Below, one piece after another: positions 9,001 to 17,708 of a stretch of 64,000 bases of DNA. Position 1 is the stretch's first letter, and every line of letters starts with the position of its first letter. The DNA is from Imperialibacter sp965651695 (lineage in GTDB: Bacteria > Bacteroidota > Bacteroidia > Cytophagales > Cyclobacteriaceae): assembly GCA_965651695.1 (NCBI GenBank), contig CBFGTI010000006.1, positions 1 to 64,000 of the forward strand, read 5' to 3'. The translations under genes and the position numbers were made by a program. The notes under the pieces were generated by a model. That model made no database searches, was not told the origin of the DNA, and saw only the letters and a list, made by a program, of their open reading frames with translations.

Positions 9001-9174
9001 ATGAATTATTCAAAAACTACTGATTTCCCTATTGCAGATGCAGCAAGGTTCTTCAGAGAGAGCAAAAATTCGCTCCGCTTCGAAGAAAGTTCCCCGTCAG
9101 TACGCAAAGCAACTCCAAGAACAACATCAACCCGCAAAAAAGCCGAGAAATTACTAAGCATGGAGTATTTGTAA
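9001..9174 (+). CDS. Small basic protein, function unknown
   Basis: A 57-residue open frame beginning MNYSKTTDFP and ending SMEYL, rich in Ser, Thr, Arg and Lys, with no membrane segment or signal peptide. I recognise no family. Support for it being real is positional: it begins 120 bp after the glucokinase gene and a strong plus-strand terminator begins 19 bp after its stop, with nothing else for that terminator to serve except glucokinase read-through. No clear ribosome binding site is seen, which is common in Bacteroidota. Confidence 0.4.
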   Translation: MNYSKTTDFPIADAARFFRESKNSLRFEESSPSVRKATPRTTSTRKKAEKLLSMEYL

Positions 9175-9192
9175 ACTCCACTCCTGCTGAAG

Positions 9193-9235
9193 AAAAAATA
9201 CCCGGTCATTCGCTGTGAACCGGGTATTTTTTTTT
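9193..9235 (+). terminator. Rho-independent terminator
   Basis: A 14-bp stem (AAAAAATACCCGGT with ACCGGGTATTTTTT) around a 12-nt loop, followed by more T residues, closes the plus-strand unit of ppgK and the small ORF. Confidence 0.8.
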
Positions 9236-9262
9236 GGTTTTGGATAGCATGTAAACACCAGC

Positions 9263-9294
9263 CAAAAAAAACAGGGCCCCATTGAAGCCCTGTT
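9263..9294 (-). terminator. Rho-independent terminator of the amylase gene
   Basis: The stem AACAGGGC / GCCCTGTT reads on the minus strand into a run of eight T residues, 35 bp beyond the stop codon of the amylase at 9329. Confidence 0.8.
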
Positions 9295-9328
9295 CACCTT
9301 ACTCACTACAATTTATGACACCGGTTTG

Positions 9329-10762
9329 TCAGATGTTTGGCGACCACACCGTATAGCTCTTTGGGGGCGCCTGTATCAGCACCCAGCCGTTTCCTTGTGT
9401 GGTTGGGTACCAGCCTGAGTGGCCGGTAAAATCTTTGATCTGCGTATTGTTCCAGTTGGTGGGCACCCACCGCTCGAGCCAGCTGTTGGAGTTGTTGATG
9501 TACACCACCAGCCCGGGATTGCCATTGTACCCGTTTCGGCGCGCCACGTATTCGTCGGTATCGGTGTATAGTATCGATGTATTGCCCGTTGCCTTGTTGT
9601 TGTGAATCCAAATAAGGTTGTTGAGCTTATTTTTGTCCAGCCACTGCTCGTAATCGCTATAAAACACACAGGGGTACCCTTCGTGGGTAAGAATATAAGC
9701 ATAAGCCAGCAGCTTATTTGAAATGATGTCAGTGTCGTGGTTGGCCACGAACGTTACAGCCTTAAACGGATTCCTCTTCCACATCATGTCGTTGCCAAGG
9801 GCGTTGAGGTTGTTTCCATCAAAGGCATCTTCCATGCGATAGTAGCAGGCAAAGTCGAAAACGCTACTATTGGCCTGGTTTGCCCACCAATTCAGGTAAT
9901 CGACGTTGGCATCCCACAATTCGCCCACCGAAAACCCGCCAACTGCATTATTCCACTGGTTCACCACCCACGGATCAAACCCTTTTACATAATCGAACCG
10001 CCAGCCGTCGAACTTAATTGTGTTTTTGTAGTATTTGGCTACACCGTCCGACCGGTTCCACAGCCAGTCCTGCACGTAAGGCACGTCGTGGCAGAGGTCG
10101 GGAAACCCGCCAAAGATGCCGGAGTCGTTGCCATGCACCCAATTGGGGTGAAAATCGTGCTGCGACCGGTTAAATTTCCCCGACGCCACATTAAAGAGTG
10201 TCCAGGTATTGCTTTGGGTATACTGGTTGTACTCCAGCTGCCCGCCGCTGTTGTGGTTTAGCACTATGTCGGCGTACACCTTCACATTTTCGGTGTGCGA
10301 CTTGGATATCAGCGAATTAAGCTCGGACAATGAGCCGAAGCGGGTTTCTACTGTGCCGTTCTGATTATAATTTCCGAAATCGAAATAGTCCGTGGGATCG
10401 TACCCCATTGAATAGGCTCCGCTCTGCGCCTTCGATACCGGCGGAAGCCAAATGGCATTTACACCGGCATTGGACCACGCGGTAACTTTGCCTTTCACGG
10501 TGTTCCACCAGGTACCTCCTGCTGGCACATCCCAGTAAAACGCCTGCATCATTACCCCACCGCCGGGTCCGTCAATAAATTTCGCATTGGCATTTTCTTC
10601 CTCGCCGGTACTGAACGGACGGCCATCATGGTCGGTCACTTGCTGCACCTGGATTTCGCTCATGGCGTTGGTTAGCCCGGTATCCGGAGCCTCCGTTTCG
10701 CACGAGAAAAAAACGATTAACAGCAATACATTTAAATACTTCCATACTGTCTTCATGTTCAA
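9329..10762 (-). CDS. Secreted GH13 alpha-amylase, Thermococcales-like (GH13_7 type)
   Basis: A 477-residue glycoside hydrolase family 13 endo-amylase cutting alpha-1,4 links in starch. The N-terminus is a signal peptide with Cys21 as probable lipidation site (VFFSC), so it is likely a surface or periplasmic lipoprotein. Catalytic residues: nucleophile Asp257 (WRFDY), acid/base Glu281 (VGELWD) and Asp343 (NHDTD). Long stretches, such as MQAFYWDVP, YSMGYDP and KAVTFVANHDTDI, closely resemble my memory of Pyrococcus and Thermococcus amylases (subfamily GH13_7) rather than usual Bacteroidota amylases. It lies 249 bp downstream of the CBM-AraC membrane regulator on the same strand and has its own terminator. 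Confidence 0.92.
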   Translation of the reverse strand: MNMKTVWKYLNVLLLIVFFSCETEAPDTGLTNAMSEIQVQQVTDHDGRPFSTGEEENANAKFIDGPGGGVMMQAFYWDVPAGGTWWNTVKGKVTAWSNAGVNAIWLPPVSKAQSGAYSMGYDPTDYFDFGNYNQNGTVETRFGSLSELNSLISKSHTENVKVYADIVLNHNSGGQLEYNQYTQSNTWTLFNVASGKFNRSQHDFHPNWVHGNDSGIFGGFPDLCHDVPYVQDWLWNRSDGVAKYYKNTIKFDGWRFDYVKGFDPWVVNQWNNAVGGFSVGELWDANVDYLNWWANQANSSVFDFACYYRMEDAFDGNNLNALGNDMMWKRNPFKAVTFVANHDTDIISNKLLAYAYILTHEGYPCVFYSDYEQWLDKNKLNNLIWIHNNKATGNTSILYTDTDEYVARRNGYNGNPGLVVYINNSNSWLERWVPTNWNNTQIKDFTGHSGWYPTTQGNGWVLIQAPPKSYTVWSPNI

Positions 10763-10827
10763 TCAATTTTTAAAGGTGTGTTTAAAGTTTAACCTCAAGG
10801 TATTTCACCCGGCAGTCACAATCGCCC

Positions 10828-10846
10828 CATCTCATAAAGTGAGATG
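10828..10846. promoter_or_regulatory. Dyad in the amylase upstream region
   Basis: CATCTCA-N5-TGAGATG, a 19-bp dyad with perfect 7-bp arms, lies 66 bp upstream of the amylase start. It could be an operator, for instance for the adjacent regulator. On the plus strand it is followed by six T, but no plus-strand gene ends here, so a terminator role is less likely. Confidence 0.4.
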
Positions 10847-11011
10847 TTTTTTGCTCCAGCGAACCATTTTAAGGTGAACTAGACAATAGTTAACTGCCTT
10901 ACATTCAGTGAAATACACCAATAGAAAGCATCATAAGTTAGAATGGAAGGACCACTTTATTATTTCGAAATTTAAAAAGTGGCACTTTTGGCCGCGCTGG
11001 CAAACACGACT

Positions 11012-12832
11012 TTAAGAGGTTTGAACAGCTTTGAAAAATTCGCGCGGGCTACTGCCGGTGATTTTTTTAAAGGCGCGATTGAACGTGGTTTTAGAATTAA
11101 ATCCAACATCAAAAGCAACAGACAACAGCGTTTGTCCCTTTGCCTGCGCTTCGCCAATTCTCGTTTTAAATTCTTCGATCCTGTACAGGTTTACAAAGTC
11201 AAAGAAGTTTTGATTATACTTCTCGTTGATCACCTTAGAGAGTGTGTGCGGATGCGTGCCCATCATTGCGGCAAGATCGGCCAGGGTGAGTTCGGGGTTT
11301 AAATACGGTCTCTTCTTGCACATCAGCTCCATCAGCTCTTTTTTCAGAACAGCTAGTGCATCATGGTGAGGCTCAAATGCTGCCTTCCTTTGCCCGTTTG
11401 CTCCTGCAAAAATGTCGGCATCTTTGAAAATGAAAAATGAGACTATGTACGGGAACAAAGCAATGCCTGCCCAAAAAATGGCTATTACTGTATTTGTAGC
11501 GCCAGCCACGCCCTGCCCCAGCAGCCGCGAAGAAACCAGAAGCACAAAAGAAGCCAGAGCAAGAAAAAACACCGCTACAAATAAACCCGATAGAGAACGC
11601 ACAAACGCTATAGCACCCGCCGGAGCCCTGCCACTGCCGGAATGTGGCGCTGAAAGTCTGTTTAGCAACTTCCAAATTCTCAGTAGATAAAATAAATTGA
11701 AAACAAATGCGCCCCCTGCCACTACCAACTGCAGGTTTTCGAACCTGTCGGTTACCATATTTCTTATAAACACATCATTGTTCATCAGCAATAAAGGTGT
11801 GTAGCTAAGCACCTGCGCAAGCACTATCGGCAGAAAAATCAGGTCGGCGTAGCTCACGGAGCGAGTGGGTTCGGTAAGGCGGTAAAAATAAAGCAACGAA
11901 ACGGGCAGGCAGACGAAGTAGGCAAGCTGCGGCAGCAGGGCCACGAAGCGGTTTGCCGCCAATGCGGCTGAATAGAGCGAAACGGCCTTTGACAGAAGCA
12001 AAAGACTAACAAAAAATAGAAGCACAAACAGGTAGCCGTTATGAGCGTTTCCTGTTTTCGCCCTTGCAAGCAACATCAGTACAACCAGCAGACACTGTAC
12101 CCCTCCCACGGCTGCAACAATCATTAGCATGCTAACCGGGCGTTCCTGAAGGTCTGCCCACGACAAAACCGCATCTTCCACGGGCGCAACATACATACTT
12201 CGCACAATAACATGGTCGCTCACCGGCTGCCCCTGTGCATTGGCTTCGGCCGAGGCCCAACCTCCACGCGTAAATTTATACCTCAGCGTATCAAGCTCCG
12301 AGCGGATCAGTACCTGGAAATGATCGCCCTTCTTTTCCATTTTATACATGGGATCCGCCGGAAGCCAGTCGTTGAAGTTGCCGGCAACATAAATCGACGA
12401 GTTTTCAGGTGTGTTAAGCGGTAAGCGGTTCAGTACAATTTTTACGGCCTCCAGGTCTTCCCACGACTTTATGCGGGTTTCAATCAGGCTTGGGGCTTGG
12501 GTATTGAAAAACGAACGGTTGGCTATGGCCTTGCCAAATTCTCCACCTTCTACCGACTCCCAGCCGCCCCGGGTAAATTTGTATTCAAAGTACTCCAGCT
12601 GCGTATGAAGCGTGATAGATAAAACTCCGGCGGAATTTTTAGATAGCGCATAAGCAGGGTCGGCCGGGTTCCAATTGTTGAAGCTGCCAGCTATGAAAAT
12701 GGTGTCTTGTACGGGGGTATTGGCTGGAATTTGCGTAAGTACAATGGTAGTTTGCCCATGTGCGGTGTTAACAACCGCCAGCATGAGCGTCAGTAATGTA
12801 AGCTTTATCTTCAGGGAACACTTCATTGGCAT
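11012..12832 (-). CDS. Membrane regulator: two starch-binding-like domains, 7 helices, AraC domain
   Basis: A 606-residue one-component regulator. After a signal peptide (1-26, ending AHGQ) come two tandem CBM20/CBM48-like beta domains at about 28-125 and 130-225; each carries the pattern F/YxAGxFNxW with PADP, and later YKFTRGGW. About seven hydrophobic helices follow at roughly 233-470, resembling the 7TM part of other Bacteroidota AraC membrane regulators. An AraC/XylS DNA-binding domain ends the protein (about 508-604, two helix-turn-helix units, ending SPREFF). By topology the carbohydrate domains face the periplasm and the AraC domain the cytoplasm. It lies directly upstream of the amylase on the same strand, so I infer that it senses starch or maltodextrin and controls that gene. 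Confidence 0.87.
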   Translation of the reverse strand: MPMKCSLKIKLTLLTLMLAVVNTAHGQTTIVLTQIPANTPVQDTIFIAGSFNNWNPADPAYALSKNSAGVLSITLHTQLEYFEYKFTRGGWESVEGGEFGKAIANRSFFNTQAPSLIETRIKSWEDLEAVKIVLNRLPLNTPENSSIYVAGNFNDWLPADPMYKMEKKGDHFQVLIRSELDTLRYKFTRGGWASAEANAQGQPVSDHVIVRSMYVAPVEDAVLSWADLQERPVSMLMIVAAVGGVQCLLVVLMLLARAKTGNAHNGYLFVLLFFVSLLLLSKAVSLYSAALAANRFVALLPQLAYFVCLPVSLLYFYRLTEPTRSVSYADLIFLPIVLAQVLSYTPLLLMNNDVFIRNMVTDRFENLQLVVAGGAFVFNLFYLLRIWKLLNRLSAPHSGSGRAPAGAIAFVRSLSGLFVAVFFLALASFVLLVSSRLLGQGVAGATNTVIAIFWAGIALFPYIVSFFIFKDADIFAGANGQRKAAFEPHHDALAVLKKELMELMCKKRPYLNPELTLADLAAMMGTHPHTLSKVINEKYNQNFFDFVNLYRIEEFKTRIGEAQAKGQTLLSVAFDVGFNSKTTFNRAFKKITGSSPREFFKAVQTS

Positions 12833-13097
12833 TATAACCAGATTATCCTATGATAATAGGAAATTTCTCCATCAGATTAAAATGCAAACGCTGGCGCCTG
12901 CACCCTGAAGCTTGTCAGAAGTTGCGTCCGGCGCGAAACCTATTTTGCCACAAGCCGGATAGCATACTCAGCCACAGTGGCCTGCCTGCAAAGGTGGTAA
13001 CAGGCTAGCCGGCCAGCATTTGCCCTGATAAAACGAAAGGGGGCGGGAATAATTATTTTCACAATTACCCCACCCACTGGTGCCCTATGAAGTGTAC

Positions 13098-14375
13098 TTA
13101 AATATTGCCAAACCTTTTGATCGCCTCCTTCTCCAGCTGCTCCCGGTGGTCGGGGTGGGCAATGTCGATTAGCAGCTTTGCCCTTTGCTGCAGGGTTTTA
13201 CCGTACAGGTATGCCACGCCGTACTCGGTTACAATGTAGTGAACGTGCGCACGTGTGGTAACTACACCGGCACCTTCTTTTAAAAAGGGAACGATTTTGC
13301 TTTCGCCCCTTGAGGTAACCGAAGGCAGTGCGATGATTGGCTTACCGCCTTTGGAGTAAGAAGCGCCCCTTATAAAGTCCATTTGCCCACCTACACCGGA
13401 ATAGTGCCTTGTACCAATCGAGTCGGCACACACCTGGCCCGTAATATCTATTTCGAGTGCCGAGTTAATGGACGTTACCTTTGGATTGCGCCTGATAGTG
13501 GCCACGTCGTTTACAAAGGCCACATCAAGCATCAGTACCGAAGGGTTATTGTCAATAAAATCGTAGGTCATTTTGGTGCCCATTACGAACGTAGACACTA
13601 TACGCCCCCGGTTGATGGCTTTGGCGCTTCCGTCGATTACGCCGCTCTGCACCAGCGGAATGACGCCATCCGAAAACATTTCGGTGTGAATGCCCAGATG
13701 TTTGTGGCCGGTAAGCTGAGAAAGTACTGCATTGGGAATGGCCCCAATGCCCATTTGCAGCGTGGCTCCGTCTTCCACCAGTCCGGCAATATGTTTTCCA
13801 ATTTTTACTTCAACATCATTTGCTGGAGGTATAGGCACTTCGTGAATGGGTACTGCTCCTTCTACCAGGTAATGGAATTTACTTATGGGCAGGCAGCTGT
13901 CGCCAAATGTTCTCGGCATCAGCGGATTAACCTGTGCTATTACAATTTTTGCTGTTTCGATGGCCGAAAGTGTGGCATCCACTGAAACCCCGAGAGAGCA
14001 ATATCCGTGTTTGTCGGGCGGCGTTACCGACACAAGCACCACATCGATGGGTAGAATATTTTCTCTGAACAGGCGCGGGATTTCGCTTAGGAATATTGGG
14101 ATATAGTCGGCCCGGTTTTCTTGCGTGGCCTTTCTTACGTTGGCCCCTACAAACAGCGAATGCAACCGGAAGCTTTTTTGGTATTCGGGTTTCACGTAGT
14201 CGGCCCGCCCTTCGGTGTGAAGATGCAAAATTTCTACATTCCTGAGCTCGGGCGCCCTGGCCACCATGGCGTCTATCAGCAGCTGAGGTGCCGCCGCTAC
14301 ACTGTGAATAAAAACCCTGTCATTCGATTTTAAAACTTTCAATGCTTCTTCAGCACTAATCATTTTCCTTTTCAT
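13098..14375 (-). CDS. Acetyl-CoA hydrolase / 4-hydroxybutyrate CoA-transferase family
   Basis: A 425-residue family I CoA-transferase that moves CoA between carboxylic acids through a glutamyl-CoA thioester. The catalytic Glu is in LGIHTEMFSDG and the CoA-loop motif is YSGVGGQMDF; the length fits 4-hydroxybutyrate or acetate CoA-transferases. It is cytoplasmic. The physiological acid cannot be decided from the sequence: acetate, succinate, butyrate and 4-hydroxybutyrate are all possible. Divergent from the L-2-hydroxyglutarate oxidase gene, with 135 bp between the starts; no shared operator was found. Confidence 0.88.
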   Translation of the reverse strand: MKRKMISAEEALKVLKSNDRVFIHSVAAAPQLLIDAMVARAPELRNVEILHLHTEGRADYVKPEYQKSFRLHSLFVGANVRKATQENRADYIPIFLSEIPRLFRENILPIDVVLVSVTPPDKHGYCSLGVSVDATLSAIETAKIVIAQVNPLMPRTFGDSCLPISKFHYLVEGAVPIHEVPIPPANDVEVKIGKHIAGLVEDGATLQMGIGAIPNAVLSQLTGHKHLGIHTEMFSDGVIPLVQSGVIDGSAKAINRGRIVSTFVMGTKMTYDFIDNNPSVLMLDVAFVNDVATIRRNPKVTSINSALEIDITGQVCADSIGTRHYSGVGGQMDFIRGASYSKGGKPIIALPSVTSRGESKIVPFLKEGAGVVTTRAHVHYIVTEYGVAYLYGKTLQQRAKLLIDIAHPDHREQLEKEAIKRFGNI

Positions 14376-14510
14376 GTCGTCCTTTTAGTTGGCACAAAAG
14401 TATACGAAGCCGGAAGTATCGCTGATGATAATTAATATTCATCAACATGACAATAATCAGCTCCCTAAAATTCCGGGGCAGCCCTTATATTCGCAGCTTT
14501 AATCGATCAC

Positions 14511-15707
14511 ATGCAGTACGACATCATTATAATAGGCGGCGGAATTGTAGGACTTGCCACAGCATGGCAGCTAAAAAAGAAGAAACAGGACCTTAAAATT
14601 CTTCTGATAGAAAAAGAAACGAATATTGCCGCTCACCAAACAGGTAACAATAGCGGCGTTATTCACTCGGGGCTCTACTACAAGCCGGGTAGCCTCAAAG
14701 CCACCAACTGCATCAATGGGTATCGTATGCTGCTCGATTTCTGCAACAGCGAGGGAATACACTACGAACTATGCGGCAAAATTGTGGTAGCCACATCCAA
14801 AGAAGAGCTGCCCCTGCTCAACAACCTGTTCGAACGGGGAAAGCAGAACGGGTTGGTTGATAATACGATGATCCGCGGCGATGAACTGAGAGAAATTGAG
14901 CCATACGTTAACGGCCTTGAGGCAATTCGGGTGCCTTATGCCGGTATTATTAGCTATAAGGAAGTTTCGGCAAAGCTGGCGGAGCTATTCAGAAAGCTGG
15001 GGGGACAAATACACCTGAGCGAGCAGGTAAAAGATATTCGCAAAGAGCACAACGGCAGCACGGTAATTACCTCCAAAGACACTTACAAGACCAAACTGGT
15101 GGTGAATTGCGCAGGGCTTTACTCCGACAAAATCGCCCGGATGACCGGACAGGATGTGAACGTTAAGATTGTGCCCTTCAGGGGCGAATATTTCAAGATT
15201 AAAGAAGAAAGAAAGTATCTCGTAAAAAACCTGATCTACCCCGTGCCCGACCCCAACTTCCCCTTCCTGGGCGTGCATTTCACCCGAATGGTAGGTGGAG
15301 AAGTGGAAGCCGGTCCCAATGCTGTGCTGGCTTTCGGAAGGGAAGGGTACAGTAAATCCCGAATAAATCTGGCGGAGCTGGCAGAAACCCTCGCATGGCC
15401 CGGTTTTCAAAAAGTAGCCCACAAATACTGGAAAACAGGCTTTGGAGAAATGTATCGCTCTTTTTCCAAAACCGCATTTACCACGGCCCTGCAAAAGCTG
15501 CTGCCCGATATAAAAGAAAGCGACCTTGTTCCTGGCGGGGCGGGCGTGCGTGCCCAGGCATGCGATAAAAACGGCGGTCTGCTCGACGACTTCCTCATTC
15601 TCGAAAACAATATAGCAGTAAATGTGTGCAACGCTCCCAGCCCGGCAGCCACCAGCAGCTTGTCGATTGGGGAGACTGTAGCGAATGTTGTGCTGAAGAG
15701 ATTTTAA
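14511..15707 (+). CDS. lhgO: L-2-hydroxyglutarate oxidase
   Basis: A 398-residue FAD-dependent oxidoreductase of the DAO family. The N-terminal dinucleotide motif is IIIGGGIVGLATAW, followed by the FAD-contacting block NNSGVIHSGLYY, and the C-terminus carries the GGAGVRAQ segment seen in LhgO proteins. The enzyme oxidises L-2-hydroxyglutarate to 2-oxoglutarate, passing electrons to the quinone pool or to oxygen; it repairs a side product of central metabolism. Length matches the family. It stands alone, divergent from the CoA-transferase. Confidence 0.92.
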   Translation: MQYDIIIIGGGIVGLATAWQLKKKKQDLKILLIEKETNIAAHQTGNNSGVIHSGLYYKPGSLKATNCINGYRMLLDFCNSEGIHYELCGKIVVATSKEELPLLNNLFERGKQNGLVDNTMIRGDELREIEPYVNGLEAIRVPYAGIISYKEVSAKLAELFRKLGGQIHLSEQVKDIRKEHNGSTVITSKDTYKTKLVVNCAGLYSDKIARMTGQDVNVKIVPFRGEYFKIKEERKYLVKNLIYPVPDPNFPFLGVHFTRMVGGEVEAGPNAVLAFGREGYSKSRINLAELAETLAWPGFQKVAHKYWKTGFGEMYRSFSKTAFTTALQKLLPDIKESDLVPGGAGVRAQACDKNGGLLDDFLILENNIAVNVCNAPSPAATSSLSIGETVANVVLKRF

Positions 15708-15902
15708 CTCGTCGTAGTGCTGTTAGCCCCCTGGTTTTTTTTCAAAAAATGGTTTGCTGCCCGGCCTGGTGGCCACACTTCAATGGCATAAGGGCGCTGA
15801 CTATGCAGGGTTGTTTAGTGTTTTATAAGCCGACCGCAATCACTCGAATCTGCATTAGACAGAATCGGTTGCGAGGCATTTTTCTAAAAACACCCCCTGT
15901 TT

Positions 15903-17708
15903 ATGATTTCACTGCCGCTCGATTCTTTGAGGTTTTTCCTACTCTGCCTGGGCACAACATTTTTGCTTGTTTCCTGCCACAAACAAAAAAATTTGGAAGC
16001 GCTTGATTTCCATCGTGCTATCACGCCGGAAGCATTGGCTGCCCATGTGCATTTTATCGCTTCCGATTTAACTGAGGGCAGGCAAACAGGGAGCCGGGGT
16101 GAACACATTTCTGCCACTTACCTGGCATCACAATACATGAGAATGGGCCTGCTGCCAGCAGGAAATACAAAAAATATCGCCGAGGTAGCTCCTGAAGATT
16201 ATATGCAGAAAGTGCCGTTGCTTAGAAGAGAGAAGGGTGAGTCGCGGCTGGAAGTACTTATAAAAGGTACCCGAAGAGCTTCAAGCCTTTTTTCGGAGGC
16301 AGAGCAGGACGACCTCGCTTATTTCAACAGGGGTAATGCCAAAGAAGCCAGCGGGTCTGTGGTGTTTGGAGGGTTCGGAATTGCTGCCGACTCTCTCGGC
16401 TACAATGATTTCGCGGCCCTGTCGGAGAAAGGTATCTCAATTGACGGGAAGTGGCTGATGATTTTTGCTGACGAGCCGTTGTTGAACGATACGGTGAGTT
16501 TGCTACCTACTTACGACAAGAAACCCTCGGCATTTTCGTCCGGACTTGGGCTGGGGCATAAAAGGGCGGCCATCTGGAAATATGGGCAGCCTGCAGGCGT
16601 TCTGGTGATTACCGACTCAAGCCCACGATTTAAAGGCTCCTTTAGAAAAAGCGCGCAAGAAGCCGCAGTAACTGCAGCGCACGACCAGGCATTAAAGCAG
16701 CTTTTTGACGAGCAAAAATCCTTCCCTCCCATTTACAATATCTCAACCAGGCTGGCCAATATAATACTGAAAGCGGAGAACCAATCGGTAGATAAATTGC
16801 TTACCACGTTTAAGGCAGCCCGGCCGGTAGTGTTCGCCCTGCCGGAAGTGATTGTCGAAACCAAAGGTGAACGCTATGGCGCCGTGCAGGCGTATAATGT
16901 GGCGGCGTACCTCGAAGGTTCTGACCCGCGGCTGAAAGATGAGATCCTCATTATTGGCGCACATTATGACCACCTCGGCAGAAATGTCCGTCTCGAAGGC
17001 GATCAAATATTCAACGGTGCCGCGGATGACGCTTCAGGAACGGCTGCTGTGTTGGTATTGGCCGAAGCTTTCGTGAACGCTAAAAAGAACGGCAACGGCC
17101 CGAAGCGTTCCATTCTGTTTGTCAATTTTACAGGCGAGGAGCACGGCAGGCTTGGCTCCCTTTATTATGTGCAAAGAGCCCCTCTGATGCCGCTGAAAAA
17201 CACTGTGGCTGTGATAAACATGGACGGAATCGGAGGCCGGGAAGTGAATGCCGGATCGGGAAGCAGCTCCTATATTTATGTAACCGGCAATTATCCCGAT
17301 GCCAAAGACCTACTGGCTATCAACTCCGTCAAAAATACAGCTGCAAGCATCAATCTTGACATTATCTCTGGCGAGGGCAGACCGTTTTTCTCCGATCATC
17401 AAAGTTTTGAAAGCATCCACATACCCTACCTATATTATTCCACGGGGCTAACCGAACATTATCATAAGGTTAGCGATGAGGCTTACACCCTGGATTATGA
17501 TCAAATGACAAAAATTACACACCTCATATTTGCTACCGCTCTGGAAGCTGCAAGTGAAGGCATAGTATTTCCGGAAAGGAGTGGCGTATCTCAGGCATCA
17601 TCATACGTTTGCCCGCCTTGTCCTTTTAAGTGCCACGACCTCTCTTTTACCGAACCCGGGATTTGTCCGGTTTGCGATATGAATCTGGAACTCGAAACGG
17701 GAATCTAA
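15903..17708 (+). CDS. M28-family zinc aminopeptidase lipoprotein with cysteine metal-binding tail
   Basis: A 601-residue exported peptidase. The signal ends at the lipobox LLVSC (Cys25). The M28 catalytic domain lies at about 315-565, with metal-site motifs IGAHYDHLG, GAADDASG, TGEEHG, NMDGIGG and SDHQSF, as in two-zinc aminopeptidases; a PA-like insert probably occupies the middle. The last 35 residues form a separate cysteine-rich module (YVCPPCPFKC, then CPVCDM) resembling the heavy-metal-binding domain found on copper and zinc transport proteins. The stop codon overlaps the next start by one base (TAATG), so the FISUMP gene is probably translationally coupled. Confidence 0.9.
   Translation: MISLPLDSLRFFLLCLGTTFLLVSCHKQKNLEALDFHRAITPEALAAHVHFIASDLTEGRQTGSRGEHISATYLASQYMRMGLLPAGNTKNIAEVAPEDYMQKVPLLRREKGESRLEVLIKGTRRASSLFSEAEQDDLAYFNRGNAKEASGSVVFGGFGIAADSLGYNDFAALSEKGISIDGKWLMIFADEPLLNDTVSLLPTYDKKPSAFSSGLGLGHKRAAIWKYGQPAGVLVITDSSPRFKGSFRKSAQEAAVTAAHDQALKQLFDEQKSFPPIYNISTRLANIILKAENQSVDKLLTTFKAARPVVFALPEVIVETKGERYGAVQAYNVAAYLEGSDPRLKDEILIIGAHYDHLGRNVRLEGDQIFNGAADDASGTAAVLVLAEAFVNAKKNGNGPKRSILFVNFTGEEHGRLGSLYYVQRAPLMPLKNTVAVINMDGIGGREVNAGSGSSSYIYVTGNYPDAKDLLAINSVKNTAASINLDIISGEGRPFFSDHQSFESIHIPYLYYSTGLTEHYHKVSDEAYTLDYDQMTKITHLIFATALEAASEGIVFPERSGVSQASSYVCPPCPFKCHDLSFTEPGICPVCDMNLELETGI

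Noticed and set aside
10828..10852. Plus-strand terminator formed by the CATCTCA dyad and following T run
   Set aside because: No plus-strand gene ends upstream; the site lies in the promoter region of a minus-strand gene, so I list it as a possible operator.
15626..16006. A 126-codon frame spanning the LhgO end and the peptidase start
   Set aside because: It overlaps two well-supported genes in another frame and has no conserved motif.
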